Program-made: the position numbers and the translations under genes
The notes under the pieces: generated by a model
Told to the model about the DNA's origin: nothing
Seen by the model: only the letters and a program-made list of their open reading frames with translations
Database searches by the model: none
Shown here: one piece after another, positions 11,653 through 23,314 of the stretch
How the letters are laid out: each line of letters starts with the position of its first letter
Position numbering within the stretch: the stretch's first letter is position 1
Assembly: GCA_032718475.1 (NCBI GenBank)
Contig: JAUCBJ010005647.1
Location: 1 to 53,957 of the forward strand
Length of the DNA: 53,957 bases
Reading direction: 5' to 3'
Origin: Nemertoderma westbladi
Lineage: Eukaryota > Xenacoelomorpha > Nemertodermatida > Nemertodermatidae

Positions 11653-12635
11653 AAGAGCCCTCCTGTCGCTCAGCGCCAGGCAGTCAGGGCACTCAAATCG
11701 CGCCTGTCGCGTGCTGATCAACCATGGCCTAAGTCACAAATATTAGGAGACCCAACAAAGATTGGCAGTGTATGTAAAGTTAAATACCGTCGAAAGCTTT
11801 GGAATGTTCTGATTGTGCGTTGTGAAACAACTTCTTCTGCGCCTAAATCAAAGAAGAGGGTTCATAGTAAACGTCCTCCAGAACCTCCTATTAGCGATGG
11901 TATCGACCTTCCTCCAGAACCTTTTCTTGGCGATGGTATCGACCTTCCTCCAGAACCTTTTCTTGGCGATGGTATCGACCTTCCTCCAGAACCTCCTATT
12001 GGCGATGGTATCGACCTTCCTCCAGAACCTTTTCTTGGTGATGGTATCGACCTTCCACCAGAACCTCCTATTGGCGATGGTATCGACCTTCCTCCAGAAC
12101 CTTTTCTTGGCGATGGTATCGACCTTCCTCCAGAACCTCCTATTGGCGATGGTATCGACCTTCCTCCAGAACCTTTTCTTGGCGATGGTATAGACCTTCC
12201 TCCAGAACCTCCTATTGGCGATGGTATCGACCTTCCTTCAGAACCTTTTCTTGGCGATGGTATCGACCTTCGTCCAGAACCTTTTCTTGGCGATGGTATC
12301 GACCTTCCTCCAGAACCTCCTATTGGCGATGGTATCGACCTTCCTCCAGAACCTTTTTTTGGCGATGGTATTTACCTGCCAGAGTCCTGCTCTCCATCTC
12401 AAATAGATGTAGAACAAGAACAGCTTGAAGGTTTGGAGGAGTATATTCTTTTTGATGCACCTATAGGTGAACCTCACAATAGTGATATAGTTGTGAAATC
12501 CGTACGCAGGAATTTGTTTTCTTATAAACCCCCAGCTGATGACGAAGTGTCTAAATCACCCAAATTTAAAGGTAGTGGTATATTTCGTATTGGAGCAGGG
12601 GTAAGAAAAAGAAAGAAGCTTAAATGTCCCTTATG
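11653..12635 (+). pseudogene. Zinc-finger tyrosine recombinase gene, part 1 (acidic repeats and start of finger 1)
   Basis: Frame 1 is open from 11653 (a TAA lies at 11650) with no early in-frame ATG, so this looks like an exon entered by splicing. A basic stretch (KVKYRRKLW, APKSKKRVHSKR) precedes 14 copies of a 12-residue unit, PPEPxxGDGIDL, and then an acidic linker. It ends in KKLKCPLC, the first half of a C2H2-type finger. At 12636 a transposon begins. After removal of that element and one TTATG-containing 6-bp duplicate, the frame continues in 14082-14195 with SKR...RHLFLIH, completing C-x2-C-x9-H-x4-H. Catalytic parts follow at 28888. The repeat-rich N terminus is probably disordered. 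The role of the intact protein is unknown. Confidence 0.65.
11875..12378 (+). repeat. 36-bp coding tandem repeat, 14 units
   Basis: Each unit encodes PPEPFLGDGIDL or PPEPPIGDGIDL. The two variants mostly alternate, giving a 72-bp higher-order unit. Third-base changes are few, so the array expanded recently or is being homogenised. It keeps the reading frame throughout. Confidence 0.9.
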
Positions 12636-14075
12636 TACGGTGGCTGAATGTGGCCAATTTAATTAATTTTAAAAATGGGAAATATAAAAAGAAATTAATG
12701 AAATATAATTCCTTAAAACAGAAATTAATCAAATTTAATTCAGCCAGAAACAGAAATTAATCAAATATAATTCAACCCAAAACAGGAATTAATCAAATAT
12801 AATTCAACCCAAAACAGGAATTAATCAAATATAATTCAACCCAAAACAGGAATTAATCAAATATAATTCAACCCAAAACAGGAATTAATCAAATATAATT
12901 CAACCCAAAACAGGAATTAATCAAATATAATTCAAACATTTTGGAGGGAAATTTAAAATACTTTCTCAGTGCAGTGCAGCAAATTGTCGTTTCCTTTTCA
13001 GTCTATCAGTGCAGTACTGCAGTAACGGTTGCCCGTAGCTCTGTAAGCTTAGTTCTGTGGTTAGTTGTTAATCTTTTAATCACTACAGCACTACTGACTA
13101 CCGATCTACGTAATGATGGTAGTACAAAATGTAATGATGTCATGGGTGATAGGGAGTTGTGGCGGCGCAATTTTGTCGACAAGCCCGCACAGCATTCTTA
13201 AAAATGCAGCTGCAATGCAGCATGCAGATACTAGTAGTACACCTGCAGTACAGTTCTATATACAACTACTGAACTAACTAATCCTACGGAATTACCGGTC
13301 TTTCTGAAGATTGGTAAGGTAAAGCTGCCGGATTGCCCCGTAGTCAGGTCGTATCGGTCTGTTGGTAGTCAGTAGTGATTAAAAGATTAACAACTAACCA
13401 CAGAACTAAGCTTACAGAGCTACGGGCAACCGTTACTGCAGTACTGCACTGATAGACTGAAAAGGAAACGACAATTTGCTGCACTGCACTGAGACAGTAT
13501 TTTAAATTTCCCTCCAAAATGTTTGAATTATATTTGATTAATTCCTGTTTTGGGTTGAATTATATTTGATTAAATTCTGTTTGTGGTTGAATTATATTTG
13601 ATTAATTCCTGTTTTGGGTTGAATTATATTTGATTAATTTCTGTTTCTGGTTGAATTATATTTGATTAAATTCTGTTTGTGGTTGAATTATATTTGATTA
13701 ATTCCTGTTTTTGGTTGAATTATATTTGATTAATTCCTGTTTTGGGTTGAATTATATTTGATTAATTCCTGTTTTTGGTTGAATTATATTTGATTAATTC
13801 CTGTTTTGGGTTGAATTATATTTGATTAATTTCTGTTTCTGGTTGAATTATATTTGATTAATTTCTGTTTCTGGTTAATTATATTTGATTAATTTCTGTT
13901 TCTGGTTAATTATATTTGATTAATTCCTGTTTTGGGTTGAATTATATTTGATTAATTTCTGTTTCTGGTTGAATTATATTTGATTAATTTCTGTTTTAAG
14001 GAATTATATTTCATTAATTTCCTTTTATATTTCCCATTTTAAAATTAATTAAATTGGCCACATTCAGCCACCGTA
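12636..14075. mobile_element. Non-autonomous DNA transposon with long minisatellite inverted arms, 6-bp TSD
   Basis: It begins TACGGTGGCTGAATGTGGCC and ends with the reverse complement. CTTATG is duplicated on both sides (12630-12635 and 14076-14081). Inside the termini, both arms hold a 32-bp minisatellite (core AATTAATCAAATATAATTCA). The left arm (12.7-12.93 kb) has about 7-8 units and the right arm (13.5-14.0 kb) about 15. A further inverted segment (12940-13080 and 13380-13510) encloses a unique centre of roughly 300 bp. No transposase is encoded. A 6-bp duplication with TA ends would fit IS3EU-like elements, but that family call is tentative. Confidence 0.8.
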
Positions 14076-14081
14076 CTTATG

Positions 14082-14195
14082 TTCGAAACGGATTTACAAT
14101 CTTAAACGGCACTTATTTCTCATACATAACGAAGTTAAGGATTCTAATTCAATAAATTACTTGATGGCAAAGGGTCGCAATGCCGAGACGAAACG
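14082..14195 (+). pseudogene. Zinc-finger tyrosine recombinase gene, part 2 (finger 1, second half)
   Basis: This 114-bp island lies between the inverted-arm transposon and the BEL 5' LTR. Read in the frame continued from 12635 it has no stop and supplies RHLFLIH, the two histidines of finger 1, then a short linker. Its last bases, AAACG, are the target duplication of the BEL element, repeated at 28883-28887. The frame resumes at 28888. Confidence 0.65.
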
Positions 14196-14739
14196 TGTTA
14201 GCTTATTCAATCCCGCTAACACCCCATAAAGTTATAAGCCGATAAGCAATATTGGGAGCCACGAGATTGGGTAATTAACCAACTCGTGCCATCCCAATAA
14301 GAATGGGAAGGAGAAGCACACAATGAGGGTCAGGGGCCAAACCCCTAACCCAGAGAGAATAGGTGGAGTGAACGGGAACACTCCAAAGGGCGCCAACAAG
14401 GGTATCAACCAATCAGAGGGGGGAAAGGCATCGATTAGGTAGAGTAACAAGGCCAACCGTGCAATATAGCCACTTGGCAGTAATCATACCAGTTCAGTTA
14501 TCTCAGTGCAATACCGGTGCTAGATTAGGTTACAATAGTTTAGCTAGGGAAGGACCGGGACTTTAGTTACCGTATCCCGCCTTCCGTATACGACAATATA
14601 TCTCATACCTATATCTATATCTATATCTGCATATCATATTATATACGACAAACAGTACAAACTCATTTACTCTTTATACACGGCGGGGACGCGTGAACTA
14701 AAACCGGATAAACCGGGATCCCTCTTGGATCCCGTCACA
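14196..14739 (+). repeat. 5' LTR of the BEL element (544 bp)
   Basis: It carries TG...CA ends and is followed by GTAACTAAACC. An AT-rich run (TATATCTATATCTATATCTG, about 14610-14630) could hold the promoter. The minus-strand frame at 14232-14456 is repeated in the 3' LTR and is not considered a gene. Confidence 0.92.
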
Positions 14740-14805
14740 GTAACTAAACCAGCTGCCGCCCTAGACAAACTCAGTAACCACCAGCCACCAACCTGCAGAA
14801 GAAAG

Positions 14806-17800
14806 ATGAGTCAGTCGGGAGAAATAACACCGACGCGGACCCCGGACGAAGAACAAACGATCCGCGAGGCCGCGACCAGGCGGTATAGGCCCACGACGCC
14901 GGAGCCATCGATAACGGGCGACCCGGAAGTTCAAGATGAGGGAGACCGTCTGGAGTCAGAAGCCGAGTCGAGAGGAGGGGGAATCGAGTCGGAGGATAGA
15001 GAGAACGGGCTCGAGGGAGAAGGAGACGAGTCGACACGGGGCGAGGGTCGACGCACCGGTGTCGTCGGCCAGCCACAGGCCGAGAGCGACGAACGGCCCA
15101 CCGAGACGATGACAGTGGGGCCGACGGTACGAGGAAGGACCCGGAGAGACGACGGAGGTGTCGATACCGATGTCGCCGGCCAGCCACAGGCCGAGGGCGA
15201 CGGACGGCCCGCCGAAACGGCGACGGTGGGGCCGCCGGTACGACGTCGAACCCGGAGAGACGGATGAGGGGTCGGCGACGAGGACGTCGGGGTTTCTGAG
15301 CGACTTCGACGGGCCTACAACGCGACCCGGAGACTACTAGAGGAGGCCAGAAAGGGGAAAACGATAGACGAGGTAAAACTGAAGTCAGGACTAGGTAAGT
15401 CGGACAGACATTTATACTATCTAATGCATTTCGGGCAGAGAGAATTGGCCGAGGAGAGAGCGAGAAAGGTTGCCGAGGAACTGTATGACTCATGGCGGCA
15501 TGGGGGTATACAACCTAGTGTAGTGTACATAGGGCCATATTTAATCGATGCCCGGGGTATAAAATTAATGGGTTGGAACAGACCTGAAGGGGGCGAATCC
15601 GAGGTTAACCCCGAGGATTCGGCCTCGTCGGTCGGAGGGAGTTCCGGGAGGAGGGGGAAAGCTAGTAGATCGGGAAGGCGGAGGGAGTCCGTCGTAACCG
15701 ATAAGTCTGCTACATCCTCCGCGAAAGAAAGACTGGTGAGAGAGGCAGGTGCCGCGTACCGTCTCGAGCTGATAGAGCAAGGTCAGAGGGAAATGGATAA
15801 ACGGCTAGAGGAGGGGAGAATGCGGCTAGAGAGGGAAGCGGCATTGATTAGAGAAACCGGAGAGAGGGCCGAAAGGGCTTTGAGAGGCCTTAGGGAGTGT
15901 GAGGAAATAGAGGAAAAGGAGTGTAGGGAACGTGAGGCAAGAGAGGAAAGGGAACGCAAAGAGCGCGAGGCGGAACGCAAGGAGCATGAGGCGAGAGAGG
16001 AAAGGGAACGCAAAGAGCGTGAGGCGGAACGCAAGGAGCATGAGGCGAGAAAGGAAAGTGAACGTAAGGAGCGTGAAGCGAGGCGAAGGGAGAGTGCTAG
16101 GAAAGTAGTAGAGTTGGCTGAGCGGGACGCGCGGGAGTGTGAGAGGAGAATGGCAGGAGCCGAGCGAGACCATGAGGAATTAAAGAGACGCCAAAGTGAG
16201 CTTGGGGAACATAGGGTTAGACGCGCGCACGAGCTGCAACTGGTGCGGGCGGGGGCGTCTGAGGGCGGGACTGGCTCGAGTATTCTAGGGGAGCCAGGGG
16301 CCGTGGATACATTTATTAATACCCCACTTGCAGGGACCGCACGACAGACCCAAAACTGGTGTGACCGTACGGGCGGGGGGGGGGGGGGGGTAACAATGAT
16401 AATGATACAGTAGACGTGGTTAATATTAATAGTACCGTATGGGATAATTCTAATCAAACCTTTATTGCAGGGAATACTTTGCCTAGTGGTAGTAATTTAA
16501 ATTTAAATCAGAACAATCTTAATATTAATGTAGAAAATAATCCTAATATTAATGTAGCTACGCAAAATAATCCAAATAATCAAAATAATAATAATTCAAA
16601 TAATTTAATTAATGATCCAAGCCCGAATTTACAAAGTAATTCAGACAGTGTAGTCGTGCAAAGTAATTCAAATGATTTTGTTTCAAACGAACAAATTAAT
16701 TCTGTATCCGATATGGGTGCTATTAACGTAAACACGTCGGGCGTGTACAGCCAGGCAAACGGGGACCTGGCAGGCCACACAGTTGGTGGGCCGGAAGTAG
16801 CTGGGTTAGGTAGACCCAGCGAGGGCCTGGTAGGCCACGCAGTTGGTAGACAGCGAGCAGAGGGCCTGGTAGGCCACGTAGTTGGTAGGCAGGGAGTGGC
16901 TGGGTTGAATAGACCCAGCGAGGGCCTGGTAGGCCACGCAATAGCAGAGGGAGAGGCGGGGGTGAATAGACCCGACCGCGATAGGGTTGATGTGTCGACT
17001 AGAGAGGGATATAGTAGCGTAGTGAGGGATAGCGAAGTTAGATGTGGCGAGTGGGGGGGGGGGGCTACAGGGGCCCCACAACAGCGAGTTCGCGGCGAAA
17101 GGGGGGGGGTGTGCAGAGAGTGTCCCACAGCCGTCAGCGGATAATGCGAGGGCCAAAATAGGTAAACCGCAACAACCGGCGACGGAAAGTAATAGGGGGA
17201 TTGCGAGTATCCCCAGCGGCGTGCGACCGAGCAGAGAGAGACAGGTTGACGTCGTGGGAGGGCGGACGAAGCGTCGAGCCCGATCAGAAGAGGGAAGAAG
17301 AACAGTGGGGTTTAACCGGGAGGTCGACGAGAGATCTCACGAGCGGGAATACTCCACTGAAAGGAGAAGAAGAGAGGATAGTAGTAGAGGTATCGCCGCG
17401 AACGATAGAAGAGCGAGGACGGATAGCGAGCCGTCGGTGGTCGAGATGAGAACAGAGAGTCAGTGGGGTCGGACTCCGGGAGATTGCCGTCGCCCCGGAG
17501 AGATGCGACCCGGCGAGGCGCACTACACGCCGAGAGAGGGGTACGCGATGTACCGGTACGAAGATGAAAACAGTAGAGAGGGGGGTCGAAGAGAAACTTT
17601 CCGACGGAATATACCTACCGATCGAGGATACGGTAGCCGCGGGGGGGACTACTCGAGAAGAATAAACTTCGATCCCGAACAACACATGCAGACTGTAGGA
17701 CATACTGTAGGCCTTACTGCACATACCACAGGCCATACTGAGAGAGGCAATGTAGGCGATAGGATAGCGTGGACAACGGGATTAAACCCGGAAGTCGCGG

Positions 17801-18049
17801 AATACATACCGGCGAGTAGGCCAGAAGCTGATAGGCCTATACCGGTACCAGTACGGCAGTATGACTACAGCATGCAGGGACATAACATATACCCAGGGGA
17901 GGGGGGAATCATTGCGGATTGTTGCATGGGCCCCAACATATTAACATCAACCCCAGTACCAAACATACCAGTGGGGGGGGGGACAGGGTGACATTCCCCC
18001 ATCACAATATCAACAATATACCCCGATAGGAGCAAGAACAACGAGACCC
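14806..18049 (+). pseudogene. BEL gag, N-terminal part (one stop, frame shifts at poly-G tracts)
   Basis: The first good start is ATG 14806. Frame 1 stays open to 16413 apart from one in-frame TGA at 15265-15267. The segment 15424-16413 is a long charged coiled coil, rich in REREAREERER repeats. After a poly-G run at 16374-16390 the frame is 3 (Asn-rich, then GLVGHAVG repeats of about 20 residues). After G runs at 17049-17061 and 17099-17108 the frame is 1 (to 17991). After the run at 17972-17982 the frame is 2, joining the pol ORF without a stop. The related copy at 8.0-10.0 kb preserves the same protein segments, which shows that they are coding. These N-terminal parts have no named domain that I recognise. 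Confidence 0.65.
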
Positions 18050-21000
18050 TTGGATGAGAATAGGTCGTGTGATACAGACATATGGAGGGGGCCGCTACCC
18101 CCGATGACATACCCAAGTCAGAGAAAGTCAAGAAATAGGACAGACGGAACGCACCAGACAGGAGAAACTATACAGTACCCATCGAATCCATTGGAAGCAC
18201 AGGCGATGGGGATGGCCACGTTGATCGATGCGTTGAAAACGAGGATCGAGTTACCACCCGTGGAACCATTCAAATTCGATGGGAGCAGGCCGGAAGAATA
18301 TCTACAGTTTCGGCGCATGTATAGTAACGAAATACTAACAAAAAACTTGACGCAGGCGGAGTGCCTAAAGTATCTACAAGTGTACACGGGAGGCCCAGCA
18401 TACGACATAGTGAGGCAATATCAAGGAATAGAGGGCGGCTTCACGACAGCATGGCGGGCACTGGATAGGGAATACGGGCACCCGGCCAAGATCATCAGAC
18501 AGACGTTGAGAGGCATAACATCGGGTGGCCTACAGGATAATCCCGTTAGCATTAAGACATTTGCTAACAAAGTTGAAAAGGCGCTAATCGTGCTGAAGAC
18601 GCTAGACGCGCCATACGAGCTCAACGCGTCCAACAACATCACCACGATAGCGCAGGCACTACCGAGCTGGCTGCGCAACAAGTGGAGGAAAATCGCCTTC
18701 TCCACTCGAGATAAGAAGGGTGCGGAACCGGGTTTAGAAGAAATGTCAAACTTCTTAAACTACGAGGCTGAACTAATAACTGACCCAGTCTATAGCGAAG
18801 ATAGCCTGGGAAAGGGACCTAAGACAGACTACCATAGACCGAAACCAGAGCACAACACATCAAACGCATTACCGAGACTCAGGCAATCATTGCCATATGC
18901 AGCGATGCAGGGGACTGCAAGTCCACAGCTAGCCGAGGATAAGACAACACCATGGAACGGACAGGGAAACAATAACAACACGAATAAACATGACCCCAGT
19001 ACGTCCAGTAGGCTAAATCCAAACAATAAGAATAGTAGGGACTTTGGTACAAACGCAACTGCGATACGCAATGTGCTGTATAAAGAGGGCTACGACCCAA
19101 AGAGCAAATGCCAGCTACACGCAAATGCGCTTCATCAAACCATGAACTGCAGGTACTGGCAGGCGCTACCTAGGCAAGATCAGATAGATTATGCGTTCAG
19201 CAATAAAATCTGCTCGCGATGTGTAATGAGTGGACATAGAGCAAGGGAGTGCAAGGAGAAGCCAATAAAATTTGGTCAAAGGAGAGGCCAAACGATGGCG
19301 ACGAGCACAGTAGGGGCGAAGAAGAGGGGAACGGTGTTACTTGGAGTAGTACCAGTGCGAGTGATCGGGGAAGGCAATCGATCAGTAACAACACTAATGC
19401 TGGTTGATAGTGGAGCTGCCTTCACATTAGTCGAGGAATGGGTGGCCGAAGAGATAGGATTGAGAACGAGGCCAAGCAGGATGGCGGTAACAACCATCTC
19501 TAGCAAAGATGAGATCCTAGAGATGAGAACAGGACGGTGCGCAATTGCAGCAGTGGCACCAGGATGCGACTATGGGGCAACCATCGACCCCATCCAAGTG
19601 ATAGAGTCAATTAATATTAATGCCAGGCGACCAACCAACATCGAGGTCGAGCAGTATAAATTCCTGGACGACATTGACTTCTCAATCCCAGACGTGGACG
19701 TTAGGAAGGTGTCCATCATAGTAGGCATGGACTGCCCAACGGCCCACGAAAGAATGCAAACGGTCTTCGGCGAAGACAAGCAGAGTGACCCGGTGGCCAT
19801 ATTAACACCATTCGGGTGGACGCTGAGTGGTCCAATTAAGAGCAAGATACCATTTAGGATGTCAGAGACATCAGGATGCATGTTCGCGGGAACAATGCAG
19901 GAAATGGGTGACGAGGGAGCAGAGGAGCAGCTTAAAAGACTGCTCAGACAGGATTTCGAGGGACTGAAAGAAACCGGGGTCGGGACCTCGGTGGAAGACA
20001 AGCAGGCTTTACAAAGCGTGGAGGAATCGATGACATGCGATGAGGGGCGGTATACTATAGGAATGGTATGGAAACTACCGAAGATACCGCTGCCCGACAA
20101 TAGGGGGATGGTACTCACGAGACTCCGCAAGCTGAAACAAACACTAAAACGGAGCCCCGAGAAGAATGAGTACATCTACAGGACGATTAAGAAGTACGTC
20201 GAGAAAGGATGGGCCGTGGAGTTACCGGTCGACGAGCCGAACACGGACAGGACATATTACCTGCCACTACACGTGGCTTTAGATCCAAAGAAAGGTAAAC
20301 TACGGATGGTAGTCGACGCATCGGCAAAGACCGACGGAAAATGCTTAAACGACTACCTGTTGGAAGGCCCAAACATATACAATTCGGGCATAGAGGTGTT
20401 ACTTAGATTTAGAAACGGGAAACACGCCTTCACGTGTGACATAGAAGGCATGTTCAACCAAGTCCGTGTAACAGAGGAAGATAGCGACAGTCAACGCTTC
20501 TTATGGTATAACGGCGAGGAAGAACCGTCGATAATACCGGCATATAAGATGGTAGTACAAAACATGGGGGCCAAGTCGTCTTCATTTACGACGACTATGG
20601 CAGTGAGAGACACAGTGAAAGGGAAGGAAGATAGATAGAGCAGTAGGGCCGTCGATATGATTCGACGCGGCTTCTACGTAGACGACGGAATGGAGTCTGG
20701 AAATACGGTTAAGGAGATACTGGACACAGGGCGCGAGGTTCGCGACATCCTAAAAGGATCCGGCTTTAACCTGACCAAATTCCAATCCAGTTCGGAAGAA
20801 TTTATTAAGGCGATAGAGGACAGGAGACCAGAATCGACCATGGACAATCCCACAACAGCCAAAGGGCAGGACATGGCGATTAAGAGAACAGAATCTCAAC
20901 AGAAGGCATTGGGAATCGTGTGGAACAGGGAGACAGACGAACTGAAGTATCAGCTGAACCAGGAGGGCGCAGACATCCACACGAAGAGGGGCTATGTATC

Positions 21001-23314
21001 GTATATAGCAAGGATATACGATCCCCTAGGCCTAGCATCCCCATTATTAGTCACGGGGAAACAGATACTCAAGAGAGTATACAAACTGAAGGATGAGTGG
21101 GACGTAGAGGTACCAGAGGAAATCAAGAAACAGTGGAGCAAGTGGACAGGAGACTTGGAGAAGATGGGAACATACAACTTGCCACGGGTGTATTTCCCGG
21201 ATGGGAACATGACGAATGTGGACCTACACATGTTCTCCGACGCGTCGTTGGAAGCGTACGGAGCGGCACTCTACTTAGTACAACGAGAGGGGGCTCATAA
21301 GCCAAGACTAGCCTTTAGTAAAGCAAAGTCAACGCCACCGGATTCAGCATCAGTTCCTAAGTTAGAACTGACAGCCGCGAGACTAGGGGTAAGAGCCACA
21401 GCCTACCTAGTGGATACTATTCCCAGCATAGTGGAGACACACTACTGGACGGACTCCATGGTAGTGCTTGGTTGGCTACACAACGAAAGAACGAGATACC
21501 CGATATTCGTCGCGAATAGAGTGGACGAAATAAGGGTGAGCACAGAACTGGAAAGGTGGCACTACTGCCCAACGGACGAGAACCCAGCAGACTTGTTGTC
21601 GAGGGGCGTGGTACGCCACACTTTCTTGAAGAAGGAAGTATTGTGGCAACATGGGCCACAATTTCTGAGCGATAAGGAAGCCTGGCCGCCGATGAGGAAG
21701 GTGGACCCGGGCTCGGAAGTAGTATCAGAAGGAGAAGAGGGAGATTCAGAGGGAGAAGAGATATACTCCCAGATGGTGAGGGAGATTAGGGACGTGCAAC
21801 CAGGACGGGAACTGTGCGATAACCCGACGGATAAACTCCTCAGCTACAGTTCTAGTTGGTATAAGACCATGAAACTAGTGGCGTACTGGAGAGCCTTCGG
21901 GAATTTCCTTGCGGGAGTTGGCAAGGACAAGAAGATCAGGACAACCATAGATCTGGAAGGAGCGGCCAAGGCAGTGATCCGCTATGAACAACGGAAGAAC
22001 TACGGCGACGAGGTGGAACGCGTCGGTAACTAACAGCACCTCCGACGGGACAGCGAGCTGATTACGCTGTCGCCACAACTCAATGACGACGGGATTCTAG
22101 TAATGAATTCTAGGGTGGGATACAACAACAGCATAGTCGTACCACCGAAACCTATCATCATTCCTACAGGATCGCCAATAGTCCACCAGATTATATGGGA
22201 CTCCCACAAATCGATATTGCATGGGGGCACCAACCGAACCCTCACAGAGATAAGGAGGACCTATTGGGTCAAACAATTAAGGAAGAAGGTTAAAGCGGTA
22301 GTGGGGCAGTGCCAGACCTGCCGACGAGCGAAGAAGGAGCGAGCCGTACAGGAGATGGCGCCACTACCGGCGAGTAGGGTAAGACAGCACGACCCGCCAT
22401 TTACGCATTGCGGTGTGGACATGTTCGGGCCGATAAAGATCAAAGTGATGCGACACACGGAGAAACGCTACGGCATTATCTTCGTATGCAATAACACACG
22501 GGCGGTAGGGATAGAACTCGCCCAAGATGCAACCGCATCAGCATTCATTAATGCCCTAGAAAGATTTAGAGACCGCAAAGGTGGGACGATCGCAGTGATA
22601 TACAGCGACAACGGCACCAACTTTGTGGGCGCAGAGAGTGAGATGGCAGAGGCCTTGGACATCTTGGAGGGAGAAGAAGTCAGGGCAGCCATGAGACGAC
22701 GACAAGTAAAGTGGGAGAGAAGGACGCCGTATGCACCACATACACTAGGATGCGTCGAGAGACTGGTGGGCAGTTCAAAGCGTCTAATGACGAAGCTAAT
22801 GAACACCCACATGGTCACTGAGGACGTCTTACGGACAGTACTTGCGAAGTGCGAGGGGATCATTAATAGCAGACTGCTATATCCGGAGAATGATGACCCT
22901 GAGTCATTAGACGTGCTGACACCTAGCCATTTCCTGATGGAAAGGCCAGCGACCATCGATATGCGGCGTGTAGACCCAGATGACATACACTCCCGCCAAA
23001 GTTGGAAAGTCGCTAAAGCAATAAGCGCAGAGTATTGGAGGAGGTGGGTCGAGGAATACCTACCCACACTCCATAAACGAAGCAAGTGGAGGAAGTCAAA
23101 CAGGGAGTTAAGAGAGGGATATCTCGTAATCGTTACGGATGATACTATCATCAACAACCAATGGCGGTTGGCGAGAGTAGTAGGCACCTACTCCGACGAG
23201 GACGGAAGAGTCCGATCGGTAGAAGTACGGATAGGTGGAAAGATAGGTGCGAAGGACAGAAAAACCTACAGGAGAGCTGTAGGCAAATTCTGTCTGTTAG
23301 AAGGGGCACCTTAG
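18050..23314 (+). pseudogene. BEL/Pao gag-pol: DUF1759, zinc knuckle, protease, RT, RNase H, integrase (two in-frame stops)
   Basis: One frame (frame 2) carries the whole polyprotein, broken only by TAG at 20636-20638 and TAA at 22031-22033. Domains in order: BEL gag-like DUF1759 (about 18200-18800, FKFDGSRPEEYLQFRR); zinc knuckle (CSRCVMSGHRAREC, 19212-19255); aspartic protease (LVDSGAAFT near 19400, GWTLSGP near 19816); reverse transcriptase (LRMVVDAS near 20300, FTCDIEGMFNQV near 20430, YVDD at 20675); RNase H (FSDASLEAYGAAL near 21230, TDSMVVLGW near 21450); integrase with an H-H-C-C zinc site (22180-22330, QCQTCRRAKK), a D,D-35-E-type core (GVDMFG, YSDNGTNFVG, CVERLVG); and a C-terminal DUF5641-like region (23080-23240). 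The listed first codon, TTG at 18050, is not a true start, because the frame opens upstream from gag. Apart from the stops the protein is full length. Confidence 0.9.

Noticed and set aside
12941-13201. Coding region in the centre of the inverted-arm transposon
   Set aside because: It is a short frame overlapping the inverted segment, with no transposase motif.
14232-14456. Hydrophobic minus-strand frame in the BEL LTR (also 28087-28311)
   Set aside because: It is present only because the LTRs are identical. No start context or codon signal, and it lies in regulatory DNA.
14771-15493. Minus-strand frame of 240 residues opposite gag
   Set aside because: It is a shadow of the Arg/Glu-rich plus-strand gag frame. 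It is Pro/Ser/Arg-rich with no homologue in the related copy.
15783-16457. Minus-strand Ser/Leu-rich frame
   Set aside because: It is a shadow of the coiled-coil gag region and its repeats.
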